Positions 25,559 through 34,750 of a stretch of 64,000 bases of DNA are shown in pieces (the first letter of the stretch is position 1; each line of letters opens with the position of its first letter). Source of the DNA: an uncultured Draconibacterium sp. (GTDB lineage: Bacteria; Bacteroidota; Bacteroidia; Bacteroidales; Prolixibacteraceae); the NCBI RefSeq assembly GCF_963677565.1, contig NZ_OY781981.1, positions 3,898,001-3,962,000 of the forward strand, read 5' to 3'. A program made the translations under genes and the position numbers. The notes under the pieces were generated by a model. It made no database searches and had not been told where the DNA came from. It saw only the letters and a list, made by a program, of their open reading frames with translations.

Positions 25559-28069
25559 ATGACAGAAGGTGAAAAAATTATCAGAATAAACATTGAGGAG
25601 CAGATGAAATCTGCCTATATTGATTATTCCATGTCGGTAATTGTTTCGCGTGCACTACCAGATGTACGCGATGGTTTTAAACCGGTACACCGCCGGGTTT
25701 TATTTGGCATGCACGAATTAGGAATTCTTTCTAATCGTCCATATAAAAAATCAGCCAGGATTGTTGGGGAAGTACTTGGTAAGTACCACCCACACGGCGA
25801 CTCTTCAGTTTATTTTACCATGGTACGTATGGCTCAAAACTGGTCGTTACGATATCCGATGGTTGACGGACAGGGAAACTTTGGTTCTGTTGATGGTGAC
25901 AGTCCGGCAGCAATGCGTTACACTGAAGCACGAATGTCGAAGATTTCGGAAGAAACTTTAGCTGATTTAGATAAAAATACAGTTGATTTTCAACCAAACT
26001 TCGACGAATCGTTGGGTGAACCAACAGTATTGCCAACAAAAATACCTCAGTTACTGGTAAATGGAGCTTCGGGGATTGCAGTTGGTATGGCAACAAACAT
26101 GGCCCCTCACAACCTGAGTGATGTTATTGATGCTACCATTGCTTACGTTGAGAATAACGACATTGAGATGGAAGAACTCATCGATATTGTTAAGGCCCCG
26201 GACTTCCCAACAGGAGGAATCATTTACGGTTATCAAGGTGTTAAAGATGCCTACGAAACCGGTAAAGGCCGTATTGTTATCAGAGGTAAAGCACACATTG
26301 AAAACGAAGGTGGTCGTGAGAAAATAGTTGTAACAGAAATTCCATATATGGTTAACCGTGCAGAAATGATTCAAAAAACTGCCGACCTGGTTAACGAAAA
26401 GAAAATTGAAGGAATTTCGAATGTGAACGATGAGTCGGACCGCGAAGGAATGAGAGTGGTTTACGATTTAAAACGCGATGCAATGAGCAACGTTGTTTTA
26501 AATAAATTGTATAAATACACGCAATTACAAACTTCGTTTAGTGTTAACAGCATTGCACTGGTGCATGGTCGTCCAAAAATACTGAATCTAAAAGATCTGA
26601 TCAGACACTTTGTAGATCACCGTCATGAGGTTGTTACACGCAGGACCCAATACGAATTAGAGCAAGCAGAGAAACGTGCCCACATTCTGGAAGGTTTAAT
26701 AATTGCAAGCGACAATATTGATGAAGTAATTGCAATTATACGTGGATCTTCAACTCCGGAAGAAGCAAGAAACAGATTAATTGAACGCTTCGAATTGTCT
26801 GATATCCAGGCACGTGCAATTGTTGAAATGCGTTTGCGTCAGTTAACCGGCCTTGAACAAGACAAACTTCGTAAGGAATATGAGGAAATAATGGCGCAGA
26901 TCGAACATTATAAAGCTATTCTTGCCGATGTCAATTTACGAATGGCCATTATAAAAGAAGAACTTCAGGAAGTAAAAGATAAATATGGCGATGAACGTCG
27001 AACAGAAATTGTTCCTAACGCCGAAGAATTTAATCCTGAAGATTTTTATGCTGATGAAGAAATGGTGATTACTATTTCGCATTTAGGATACATAAAACGT
27101 ACGCCACTTACCGAATTCAGAACCCAGGGCAGGGGAGGAATTGGCTCGAAAGGAAGTACAACTCGTGATGAAGATTTCTTAGAGCATATAATCATTGCTT
27201 CAATGCACAATACATTGTTACTTTTCACTGAAAAAGGAAAGTGTTACTGGTTGAAGGTTTATGAAATTCCTGAAGGAACAAGAGCGTCAAAAGGTCGTGC
27301 AATTCAGAATATGCTGAATATTGAACCGGATGATAAAGTGTTGACATTTATAAAAGTTAAAACGCTTGCAGATCAAGAATTTATTAATAATAACTACATA
27401 ATTCTTGCTACTAAAAAGGGAATTATCAAAAAGACTACTTTAGAGGCTTATTCTCGTCCGCGTCAAAACGGAGTGAATGCAATTACTATTAAAGAAGGCG
27501 ATCAATTGTTAGAGGCACGTTTAACAAATGGTAGCAGCGAAGTTATGCTGGCAGTTCGTTCCGGAAAGGCAATTCGCTTTAACGAAAGTATTGTTCGAGC
27601 TATTGGTAGAACAGCTTCCGGGGTGCGAGGAATTACACTTGGTCACGAGAACGACGAAGTAATTGGTATGGTTTGTGTGATGGATGAGAATGAAGATATC
27701 CTGGTAGTTGCCGAAAATGGATATGGAAAACGTTCTAAAATTGATGATTACCGTGTAACAAACCGTGGTGGAAAAGGTGTTAAAACCATGAATATCACTG
27801 AAAAAACGGGTGAATTGGTAGCCATTAAAAGCGTATCTGATGATAATGATTTGATGATTATCACGCACAAAGGAATTACTATTCGTCTGGCTGTTAGCAC
27901 CATCTCTGTATTGGGAAGAGCTACACAGGGAGTTAAGGTTATAAACCTAAGAGAAGATGACCATATTGCATCAGTTGCACGTGTAAGCATTGAGGAAGAG
28001 GCAGATGAAGCTACTGAGAATGAAGCTGAAAATATTGATAATGAACAAAATAACTTAGAACAAGAATAA
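25559..28069 (+). CDS. gyrA: DNA gyrase subunit A
   Basis: 836 residues from ATG 25559. The N-terminal region contains SAYIDYSMSVIVSRALPDVRDG, the catalytic Tyr is in AAMRYTEARM and the coiled-coil gate follows. The C-terminal domain has six beta-pinwheel repeats, with QGRGGIGSKG as the GyrA box (canonical QRRGGKG, here altered), then an acidic Glu/Asn-rich tail. The presence of the box favours GyrA over ParC. With GyrB it supercoils DNA. A secreted TPR gene follows after 121 bp with its own promoter. Confidence 0.96.
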   Translation: MTEGEKIIRINIEEQMKSAYIDYSMSVIVSRALPDVRDGFKPVHRRVLFGMHELGILSNRPYKKSARIVGEVLGKYHPHGDSSVYFTMVRMAQNWSLRYPMVDGQGNFGSVDGDSPAAMRYTEARMSKISEETLADLDKNTVDFQPNFDESLGEPTVLPTKIPQLLVNGASGIAVGMATNMAPHNLSDVIDATIAYVENNDIEMEELIDIVKAPDFPTGGIIYGYQGVKDAYETGKGRIVIRGKAHIENEGGREKIVVTEIPYMVNRAEMIQKTADLVNEKKIEGISNVNDESDREGMRVVYDLKRDAMSNVVLNKLYKYTQLQTSFSVNSIALVHGRPKILNLKDLIRHFVDHRHEVVTRRTQYELEQAEKRAHILEGLIIASDNIDEVIAIIRGSSTPEEARNRLIERFELSDIQARAIVEMRLRQLTGLEQDKLRKEYEEIMAQIEHYKAILADVNLRMAIIKEELQEVKDKYGDERRTEIVPNAEEFNPEDFYADEEMVITISHLGYIKRTPLTEFRTQGRGGIGSKGSTTRDEDFLEHIIIASMHNTLLLFTEKGKCYWLKVYEIPEGTRASKGRAIQNMLNIEPDDKVLTFIKVKTLADQEFINNNYIILATKKGIIKKTTLEAYSRPRQNGVNAITIKEGDQLLEARLTNGSSEVMLAVRSGKAIRFNESIVRAIGRTASGVRGITLGHENDEVIGMVCVMDENEDILVVAENGYGKRSKIDDYRVTNRGGKGVKTMNITEKTGELVAIKSVSDDNDLMIITHKGITIRLAVSTISVLGRATQGVKVINLREDDHIASVARVSIEEEADEATENEAENIDNEQNNLEQE

Positions 28070-28092
28070 ATAAATGATTATTCTTAATGTTA

Positions 28093-28123
28093 TTTGAATA
28101 AAATTTGAAAACATATAATTTTG
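28093..28123 (+). promoter_or_regulatory. Bacteroidota-type promoter for the TPR gene
   Basis: TTTG (28093-28096), a 19-bp spacer and TAATTTTG (28116-28123) match the -33/-7 consensus exactly. It lies about 68 bases before the start codon. Confidence 0.6.
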
Positions 28124-28190
28124 TGACCTCAACAAGGTTTAAAAATTAAGTTGAACGATAATATTCTAAAATTTTAAAAAAAGGTATAAA

Positions 28191-29366
28191 ATGAAAAAAA
28201 CTATTATTCTTCTAGCCTTGGTAATTTGCAGTTCTGCTGTATTTGCGCAGAAAGGGAAAGTTACCAGTGCACAGAACCTTAAAGACACCGGCAAATTAGA
28301 TAAAGCATTGGAAGCTATCAAAGAAGCAACCGATCCGGCCAATGATAAAGCCGAAAAGTCGATTCCATGGCCAAAAACATGGGAAGTTAGGGGGGAAATT
28401 TATCAGGCAATTTTTGCCAGCCAGGACGAAAGCGTAAAAGCGTTGAGCGATGATCCACTTACAATAGCTTTAGAGTCGTACAAAAAGGCACTTGAATTAG
28501 ATGAAAAAGACAAATTTTCGAAAAGTGTGAAAATTAAATTAACACTTCTAACTAACGATTTAACTAATCAGGCAGTTGAAGCATTTAATAACAACGATTT
28601 CGAACTTGCATTAAAATCTTTTGAACAAATTTTGGAAGTTGAAGATATTCCGGTTGTAAAAGAAGACGATCCTGGTGCTGTTGACACAGTAATTTTATTC
28701 AACTCAGGTTTAGCAGCTTACAATGCTCAGAACTATAAAAAAGCAGTACAGTATTATGGAGAAGCTGCGAAACATGGATATAATGGTGCGAGAACATATG
28801 CACTGATTTCTGATTCGTACATTCAAATGCAAGATACTGCTAATGCATTGGCTGCAGTTCAGGAAGGATTTGAGAAATATCCCGATGACAATGGTGTTTT
28901 AACCAGTATGATTGACCTATATATGAAAATAGGTAAAAACGAGGAAGCGTTGAAATACCTTGACATGGCAATTGAGCAAGATCCTAACAATGTGACATAT
29001 TACTTTGCAAAAGGTGCTCTATATGAAAAATTTGGCGAAGAAGAAAATGCCGTAGCAGCTTATGAGAAAGCCTCTGAAGTTGATCCTACATTTTTCAACT
29101 CATATTATAATTTGGGAGCTCTTTATTACAATAAAGGTGTAAAACAAATTGAAGTTGCGAATGCAGTTCCGGCTAACGAAAACGAAAAGTACGAAGCAGA
29201 ATTAAAGAAAGCTGATGTATGGTTTGAAAAAGCGTTACCTTACATGGAAAAATGCCGCGAATTAAACCCTGAAGATGAAATGACTTTAGAGTCATTAAAG
29301 AACCTGTATTACCGTATGAAGAATATGGATAAATACAATGAGATTCTTGAAATCTTAGGACAATAA
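28191..29366 (+). CDS. Secreted tetratricopeptide-repeat protein
   Basis: A 391-residue protein with a signal peptide (MKKTIILLALVICSSAVFAQ) and no lipobox, so probably periplasmic. Several TPR units are visible: ALEAIKEATDP, YYGEAAKHGYNGARTYALISDSYIQ, ALKYLDMAIEQDPNNV, AVAAYEKASEVDPTF and a last one around WFEKALPYMEKC. TPR arrays act as protein-binding scaffolds; the partner is unknown. It has its own consensus promoter and terminator, which suggests good expression independent of gyrA. Confidence 0.88.
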   Translation: MKKTIILLALVICSSAVFAQKGKVTSAQNLKDTGKLDKALEAIKEATDPANDKAEKSIPWPKTWEVRGEIYQAIFASQDESVKALSDDPLTIALESYKKALELDEKDKFSKSVKIKLTLLTNDLTNQAVEAFNNNDFELALKSFEQILEVEDIPVVKEDDPGAVDTVILFNSGLAAYNAQNYKKAVQYYGEAAKHGYNGARTYALISDSYIQMQDTANALAAVQEGFEKYPDDNGVLTSMIDLYMKIGKNEEALKYLDMAIEQDPNNVTYYFAKGALYEKFGEEENAVAAYEKASEVDPTFFNSYYNLGALYYNKGVKQIEVANAVPANENEKYEAELKKADVWFEKALPYMEKCRELNPEDEMTLESLKNLYYRMKNMDKYNEILEILGQ

Positions 29367-29379
29367 AAATATACTTAGA

Positions 29380-29411
29380 AAAAGGAGGGAAATTCTCTCC
29401 TTTTCTTTTTT
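29380..29411 (+). terminator. Rho-independent terminator after the TPR gene
   Basis: The AAAAGGAGGGA arm pairs with TCTCTCCTTTT, followed by CTTTTTT. Confidence 0.85.
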
Positions 29412-29970
29412 ATATTTTATTTAACTTAATATCAATTATAGGACAACGTATTTACTTGTTTATTCTGGAATACTACACATATATTACGCCCAGCTCTGCT
29501 GGTTTATATAAAATCAGTTATCGCGGCTGATAAGTCCGATAACGGCAAAGATTTTATGTAAAAATGTATTTAGAATTTCTTTTTATTTGTTCGCCTTATA
29601 ATTGAATACTATTCCAGACTTGTATTTTATTACAATCTCTTCTTGGAAATAAATCATTCACTGAGAATCTGTTTCTCTGAATAATCTTACAGTAAAAATG
29701 AAAATACAGGATTCTAAGCGCGTTAATATTTAAACAACTTGTGGTCAGTCTCTTTATGAAATATTTTTTTATTATCCTTTGTTACTTCATCTTATAAACT
29801 GAGTTTTACTGATTCAAAAAAAACAAATTGAATTATGATTCTGGTTTTTGAGTATTATAAAAGTCACAGGTCACGGCTTATATAAACCTGGATAAAACAC
29901 AACGTAACACCCTCCTATTTATCATAAGCATTATATATAATCTTAATGTGACCGAAGTTTTAAGTGCATA
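29412..29970. other. Non-coding region between convergent genes
   Basis: About 560 bp, AT-rich, with no gene. The only structured part is 29485-29560: CCAGC-TCT-GCTGG (29489-29501) followed by interleaved arms TTATCG/CGATAA and ATCAG/CTGAT. Nothing else is recognised. Confidence 0.5.
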
Positions 29971-29992
29971 AAAAAAGCCGGATTAACCGGCT
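29971..29992 (-). terminator. Rho-independent terminator after the DUF349 gene
   Basis: On the minus strand the AGCCGG stem, 5-base loop and CCGGCT are followed by six T. It lies 22 bases past the stop codon. Confidence 0.9.
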
Positions 29993-30013
29993 CTTTTACT
30001 ATTGCTGTATATT

Positions 30014-32179
30014 CTATTCGTCTGAATCCATTTCATCAATTACCCTTATTTTATCCCTGAGTAATTCAATTTTCTGTTTGGTAACCTCAATTTTCTTCTT
30101 CACATCTTCAATCAACGATTCTGCATTTTTCGATTTTGCAAAGAATCCAATGTTATTATCGAGTAATACAAGGTCATTTTCCAGCTGTTTCATCTTATTC
30201 ATGTACTTATCGCGTTCCATGCGCATTTTATTCTGCCCACGTGATGATTCTGAGAAAGACGACATTTTATTTCTAAATTTCAGAATGTTGCGTTTTTCTT
30301 CATCGATATTCAGTTCATCAAATAATTTGTTTACAGCATCGCGGAAGAGCACTTTTACTTCATCCTTTTTCTTAAACGGAACATGCCCGATTTCTGTCCA
30401 CCTTCGCTGAAATTCTTTTAACGATTCCAGGTTTTTATCATTGTTGTCGGCAGGCTTAAAGTTTTGAACTTCTTTAATCAGTTCTTCTTTAAGTTTTAAG
30501 TTGTCAACCTGTTCAGAATCAACATCAGAGAAATGTTCCGATTTTTTATCAAAGAAATAGTCGCAGGCAGCTCTGAATCGCTTCCATAAAATATCAGAAT
30601 GTTTTCGTGGAACAGGACCGATTTCTTTCCATTTCTTTTGAATATTGATAAAATCCTGCGTCGTTTTTTTCCAGTCGGTACTGTCTTTTAACGACTCTGC
30701 CTGAACACACAAATCTGTTTTTAGTTGTAAATTGTTTTGCTGACTTTCTTTGTTCTTAGCATAAAATGCACGCTTTGCATCAAAAAACTTGTCGCACGCC
30801 GTACGGAAACGTTCATAGATCTTGTTATTATCCTTTCGTGGAGCAAAGCCAATTGTGCGCCAAACCTTTTGTAATTCAATAAGTTGTTTCGATTTTTCGT
30901 CCCAATCTTTATGCTTTGTAATTTCTTCCTGGATAATTTCTTCTGCTTTTTCGCACAAAGCGGTTTTGGCTTCCAGATTTTTCTTTTGTTCTACTTTTCT
31001 ATTCTCAAAAAACTCCTGGTGTTTTTTATTGATCTTTGTGGTTGCCGCTTTAAATCGTTCCCAAATATCGTCTTTCTGTTCGCGTGGAACCGGCCCGATT
31101 TCGCGCCACTGATCGTGATATTTCTGGAGTGTATTAAATGCTTTCAGAATTGATGGTTCATCAACAAGCAACTCCTCTGCCCTCTCACAAAGTTTTATTT
31201 TAGCTTCCAGGTTTTTCTTTAAATCAAGGTCGCGTAACTCGCGATTAATCTTTATGTAATCGTAAAAATTTTCAACGTGGAAATGATAAGTGTCCCAAAG
31301 ATCTTTCATTTTTGATTGTGGAACCAATCCAATCTCACGCCATTCTCTTTGCAGATCACGAAATTCGTTAAAGGTCTTATTTATCGATTCTTCGTTATTA
31401 ATCAGTCCCTTAATCTTTTCAATTACATCGTATTTTTTCTGTAGGTTATCTTCCTTTTCAACTTCTAACTTTTTGTTGAAATCGATTCTGATCTGGCGGT
31501 ATTTTTTCAACAGATCCTTTATATCTTTTTCATAAGGATCATCCTCGGGTTTAAAATCCTCCTCGTTTCCTCCTGCATCAATAAATTTTTTCTTTTCTTC
31601 TTCGATACTCTCGTTTAGATTTTTGTAAAAAACGGCCTTAATCGCTTCAATTTCGTCTTTTACCTCAAAATCCACATCTTCTTCTTCAAGAATATCGCGA
31701 AGCGCATTAACAAGCTCAACCTGCGTATGTTTTGAGTAATCAACAGGTTCTTTTTCGGGCTTTGGCTCCGGTTCCTGTTTCTTTACTTTTACTTCTTCTT
31801 CTTTATTTGTTTCCTGATCTTCTTCCTCTGGTTTTTTCTGTTCTGCTTCTACAGCGGATGAATCAGTATCATTTTTTTCTTCTGCTTCTTCAGAAGAATC
31901 ATCTTTTGTATCTTCTGTTGTTTCAGTTTCAGTTACTACAGATTTTTCTTCTGAATTATCCTCAGCTTTTTCGTCTTCTTTCGGAGTTTCTTCAACCGGT
32001 TCATCCTTTTGAACAGATTCTGTTTCCGGTTTCGATTCAGTTACTTCTTTATCGTCAACCGCTTTAGTGTTATCCGGGTTAGTTGCTTCATCTGAGGTTG
32101 CTTCAACTTCAGAATTCTTAAGTTCAGATTTTTCCGTACGCTTTAACTCTTCAGAGTTTTTTAGATCTTTAGGTTCCAT
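30014..32179 (-). CDS. DUF349 repeat protein with an acidic, disordered N-terminus
   Basis: A 721-residue cytoplasmic protein. Residues 1-150 are low-complexity Glu/Asp/Lys/Thr/Ser, likely disordered. From about 210 on there are five DUF349 units, each with a W-[RK]-x-I-G-x-[VA]-P core (WREIGLVP, WREIGPVP, WRTIGFAP, WKEIGPVP, WTEIGHVP) followed by a helix containing FR or RF. The last 80 residues form a coiled coil (NKMKQLENDLVLLDN, KKIEVTKQKIELLRDKI). The repeats are predicted long helices. The molecular role of DUF349 is not established. It is a single-gene unit with a good terminator. Confidence 0.88.
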   Translation of the reverse strand: MEPKDLKNSEELKRTEKSELKNSEVEATSDEATNPDNTKAVDDKEVTESKPETESVQKDEPVEETPKEDEKAEDNSEEKSVVTETETTEDTKDDSSEEAEEKNDTDSSAVEAEQKKPEEEDQETNKEEEVKVKKQEPEPKPEKEPVDYSKHTQVELVNALRDILEEEDVDFEVKDEIEAIKAVFYKNLNESIEEEKKKFIDAGGNEEDFKPEDDPYEKDIKDLLKKYRQIRIDFNKKLEVEKEDNLQKKYDVIEKIKGLINNEESINKTFNEFRDLQREWREIGLVPQSKMKDLWDTYHFHVENFYDYIKINRELRDLDLKKNLEAKIKLCERAEELLVDEPSILKAFNTLQKYHDQWREIGPVPREQKDDIWERFKAATTKINKKHQEFFENRKVEQKKNLEAKTALCEKAEEIIQEEITKHKDWDEKSKQLIELQKVWRTIGFAPRKDNNKIYERFRTACDKFFDAKRAFYAKNKESQQNNLQLKTDLCVQAESLKDSTDWKKTTQDFINIQKKWKEIGPVPRKHSDILWKRFRAACDYFFDKKSEHFSDVDSEQVDNLKLKEELIKEVQNFKPADNNDKNLESLKEFQRRWTEIGHVPFKKKDEVKVLFRDAVNKLFDELNIDEEKRNILKFRNKMSSFSESSRGQNKMRMERDKYMNKMKQLENDLVLLDNNIGFFAKSKNAESLIEDVKKKIEVTKQKIELLRDKIRVIDEMDSDE

Positions 32180-32596
32180 TTACACAATTTTTACCTCGTT
32201 TTTCAACGATTTTCATGATATCATTCACCTACGAAAATAGGGAAAACCGCATTAATACTCAATTATTAAGTAAAAATAATAGGGTGCTAATTATATAACA
32301 ATTGTAAATCAAATGGTTAGCTATCATAAAAATGTGCGTTTTATGTGCTAAAGAGCTTATTACGAGATTCTTTTAGCCAGAATGGGCATAGAATAATGGT
32401 GCCCGGGTTAATATCGTGTTTTGTAAACACTAAATATTGGAATTATCAGGCCGTTTAGCGGCTACAAACGTATATGTTTTCTAATTATGTTTCTAAACAT
32501 CCATAAAAAACTAAATATCAACACATAAGACATTTTTTATGTGTTTCAATTATAGTAAATTACAATTTCTTTAAAATTATCGAAATACCAACTTAA
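32180..32596. other. Divergent non-coding region with two inverted repeats
   Basis: This AT-rich spacer holds the start regions of the DUF349 gene (minus) and the phosphatase-like gene (plus). GTGTTT-TGT-AAACAC (32416-32430) and ACACATAA-8-base loop-TTATGTGT (32521-32544) are the only clear structures. They share the GTGT/ACAC arm ends and may be related regulator sites. Confidence 0.4.
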
Positions 32597-32656
32597 ATCT
32601 TCAATAATGGGATAAGTATTTTATTTTTAAGCAATCGAAATTCTTGCAGAAGTCAA

Positions 32657-33046
32657 ATGGCAGAAGCCATTTTAAGAAGTTACGACAACAATTTAAATAT
32701 TTTTTCGGCCGGTTTAGAGCCTGTTAATCATGTCAGCCCAATTGCCATTGAAGTGATGGCAGAGGTTTCCATTAACCTGGAACAAAGTGTTCCGCATGAT
32801 TATTCGGATTATTCGGAAATGGAGTTTGATTACTTAATAACGGTTGGAGAAGGAACCAACGAAGAAATTGAAATACCCAACGTACATTATAAAAGGAAGC
32901 TGCATCTGGGATTTAAAAGCCCCTACAAAGGGGCAAAAACGCAGGAAGAAATTCGGGAAAGGTGCCGTGAAGTTCGTGATGAATTACTTCTGGAGATGGA
33001 CTATTTTTACAACCGAATATTAAAAAACAAGGCATCCACCAATTAA
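32657..33046 (+). CDS. Low-molecular-weight phosphatase/ArsC-like protein with abnormal 5' end
   Basis: The first ATG gives 129 residues beginning MAEAIL, which is the middle of the family's active-site loop. The same frame stays open upstream to a stop at 32594-32596 and encodes ILFLSNRNSCRSQ directly before MAEA. That matches the P-loop of LMW phosphatases and thioredoxin-coupled arsenate reductases (consensus C-x-G-N-S-C-R-S-Q-M-A-E), so the real protein should start near 32607. No usable start codon lies in that frame; an ATG at 32607 is one base out. The usual catalytic Cys is Ser and the following Gly is Arg; the second Cys is kept. It may be a frameshifted pseudogene, a base-calling error or a non-ATG start. 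Confidence 0.65.
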   Translation: MAEAILRSYDNNLNIFSAGLEPVNHVSPIAIEVMAEVSINLEQSVPHDYSDYSEMEFDYLITVGEGTNEEIEIPNVHYKRKLHLGFKSPYKGAKTQEEIRERCREVRDELLLEMDYFYNRILKNKASTN

Positions 33047-33066
33047 ATGAACGCCTTGCTACTTAT

Positions 33067-34458
33067 TTATGCTTCCTGAACTGTTCGTTCAACGTCATAC
33101 GGCTCAATAGGAATCCGTTCTCCTATTATTTGGCTGCCTGATTCGGTTATAACAATATCATCTTCGAGTCTTATTCCACCAAAATCGCGGTATTCATTCA
33201 CTTTATCGAAGTTAATAAACTCTTTATTAATGCCTTCTGCCTGCCATTTATCAATCAATGCCGGAATAAAATAGCAGCCCGGTTCGTTAGTAACAACAAA
33301 GCCCGGTTTCAAACGTTTTCCCAGTCGCAAGTAGGCAGTTCCAAATTGATCAACTGGTTGAATTTCGTCGTCATATCCCACATAAATTTGTCCCAGGTCT
33401 TCCATGTCGTGCACATCCAGTCCCATCATATGGCCCAAACCATGTGGAAAAAACATTGCATGCGCTCCGGAAGCAACCGCCTCTTTAACATCCCCCTTCA
33501 TCAATCCAAGTTCCTTTAATCCTGATGCAATTACTTCAGCAGCTGCCAGGTGTACCGATAAGTAGGTAACTCCTGGTTTAGCCAATTCTGTAGCTTTATT
33601 ATTTGCCGCCAAAACAATTTCGTATATCTCGCGCTGTTTTGTACTGAACTTACCTCCAACTGGCGTTGTACGGGTAAAATCAGAAGCATACTTAAGCAAA
33701 GATTCGGCACCGGCATCGCATAGCATTAGTTTGCCTTCCTGAAGTATTTGAGCATGGCTGTGGTTATGCAACGTTTCTCCATTCTGCGAAAGAATTATGG
33801 GGAAAGATGCCATTCCACCTCCGGCCAGTGATATTCCTTCAATGGTTCCGGCTATTTTTTGTTCCCAAGTTCCGGGCTGTGCCATTCGCATAGCTGCAAC
33901 GTGCATTTGGTAGCCTGTTGCACAAGCCTTTTTTATTTCTTCAATCTCCTGATCTTCTTTAATCTCACGAATTGAAATAACAGCCTTTATAAAATCCAGA
34001 GAAGCCTGGTTTTGGACACTCAGGGCAGATAATCCGGTTAACTTTTCAAGCAGAATTTTATTTTCTCCCCGGTAAGGTGGCAAAAAATGAACTTTTCTTC
34101 CGGAATCCATTGCCGCTTTTACCACATCAAAAAGTTTTGAAAACGGAGCAGTTTTAGATATTCCCACTTTTGCTGCGTTCTCTTTTAACGAAACCTGCGG
34201 TCCCATCCAGATAATATCCTCAATATCAACATCATCTCCAAAAATAAATTCTTCGCCATTTTCAAAATCTATGATTCCGGCTAATCCGGGAAAATCAAGA
34301 CCAAAAAAATATAAAAATGAACTGTCCTGACGATAATGGTAAGTATTATCCTGGCAATTCATTGGCGATTCACCATTGCCCAAAATCAACCCAATTCCGG
34401 TCAAATCCTTATTTTTCAATTTATTTCTTCGGTGGATGTAGGTATTTTTATCAAACAT
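33067..34458 (-). CDS. pepP: Xaa-Pro aminopeptidase (aminopeptidase P, M24B)
   Basis: 463 residues from ATG 34458, which begins MFDKNTYIHRRNKL like homologues; a start 27 codons upstream adds an atypical extension. The pita-bread metal ligands are visible: Asp in CDAGAE, Asp in SDFTRT, His in HGLGHMMGLDVHD, Glu in TNEPGCYF and Glu in RLEDDIVI. The N-terminal domain (YRQDSSFLYFFGLD) matches the AMP_N family. It removes N-terminal residues preceding proline in the cytoplasm. It is convergent with the phosphatase-like gene, 20 bp apart. Confidence 0.93.
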   Translation of the reverse strand: MFDKNTYIHRRNKLKNKDLTGIGLILGNGESPMNCQDNTYHYRQDSSFLYFFGLDFPGLAGIIDFENGEEFIFGDDVDIEDIIWMGPQVSLKENAAKVGISKTAPFSKLFDVVKAAMDSGRKVHFLPPYRGENKILLEKLTGLSALSVQNQASLDFIKAVISIREIKEDQEIEEIKKACATGYQMHVAAMRMAQPGTWEQKIAGTIEGISLAGGGMASFPIILSQNGETLHNHSHAQILQEGKLMLCDAGAESLLKYASDFTRTTPVGGKFSTKQREIYEIVLAANNKATELAKPGVTYLSVHLAAAEVIASGLKELGLMKGDVKEAVASGAHAMFFPHGLGHMMGLDVHDMEDLGQIYVGYDDEIQPVDQFGTAYLRLGKRLKPGFVVTNEPGCYFIPALIDKWQAEGINKEFINFDKVNEYRDFGGIRLEDDIVITESGSQIIGERIPIEPYDVERTVQEA

Positions 34459-34750
34459 ATCTTGCTTTTTATAATCCAGATAATCTAAAGATTCTATTCT
34501 TAAATTATTTAGAATGATTAAAAATTTAATTGAGTTCAAAAATAGTTTTTCATCTTCTTAATCCATCTGATTCTTATCATTCTTTCAGTTTTTAATATAT
34601 AATACACAGTAATACAATTACTTGTGTCCTGATTGAAAATACTGAGCTCATAACTAACCGGTCAGAATTTCCTTAACACATGGAATTTCTCAACAAATGA
34701 CCATAACCAGTTTACCATAATTAACGTAACCTAATACAAAACATTTAGTT

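Noticed and set aside
28070..28190. gyrA and the TPR gene as one operon
   Set aside because: A consensus promoter between them makes independent transcription more likely, although read-through cannot be excluded.
33028..33058. CAAGGC/GCCTTG hairpin as terminator after the phosphatase-like gene
   Set aside because: The arms are only 6 bp, the loop is long and spans the stop codon, and there is no T run.
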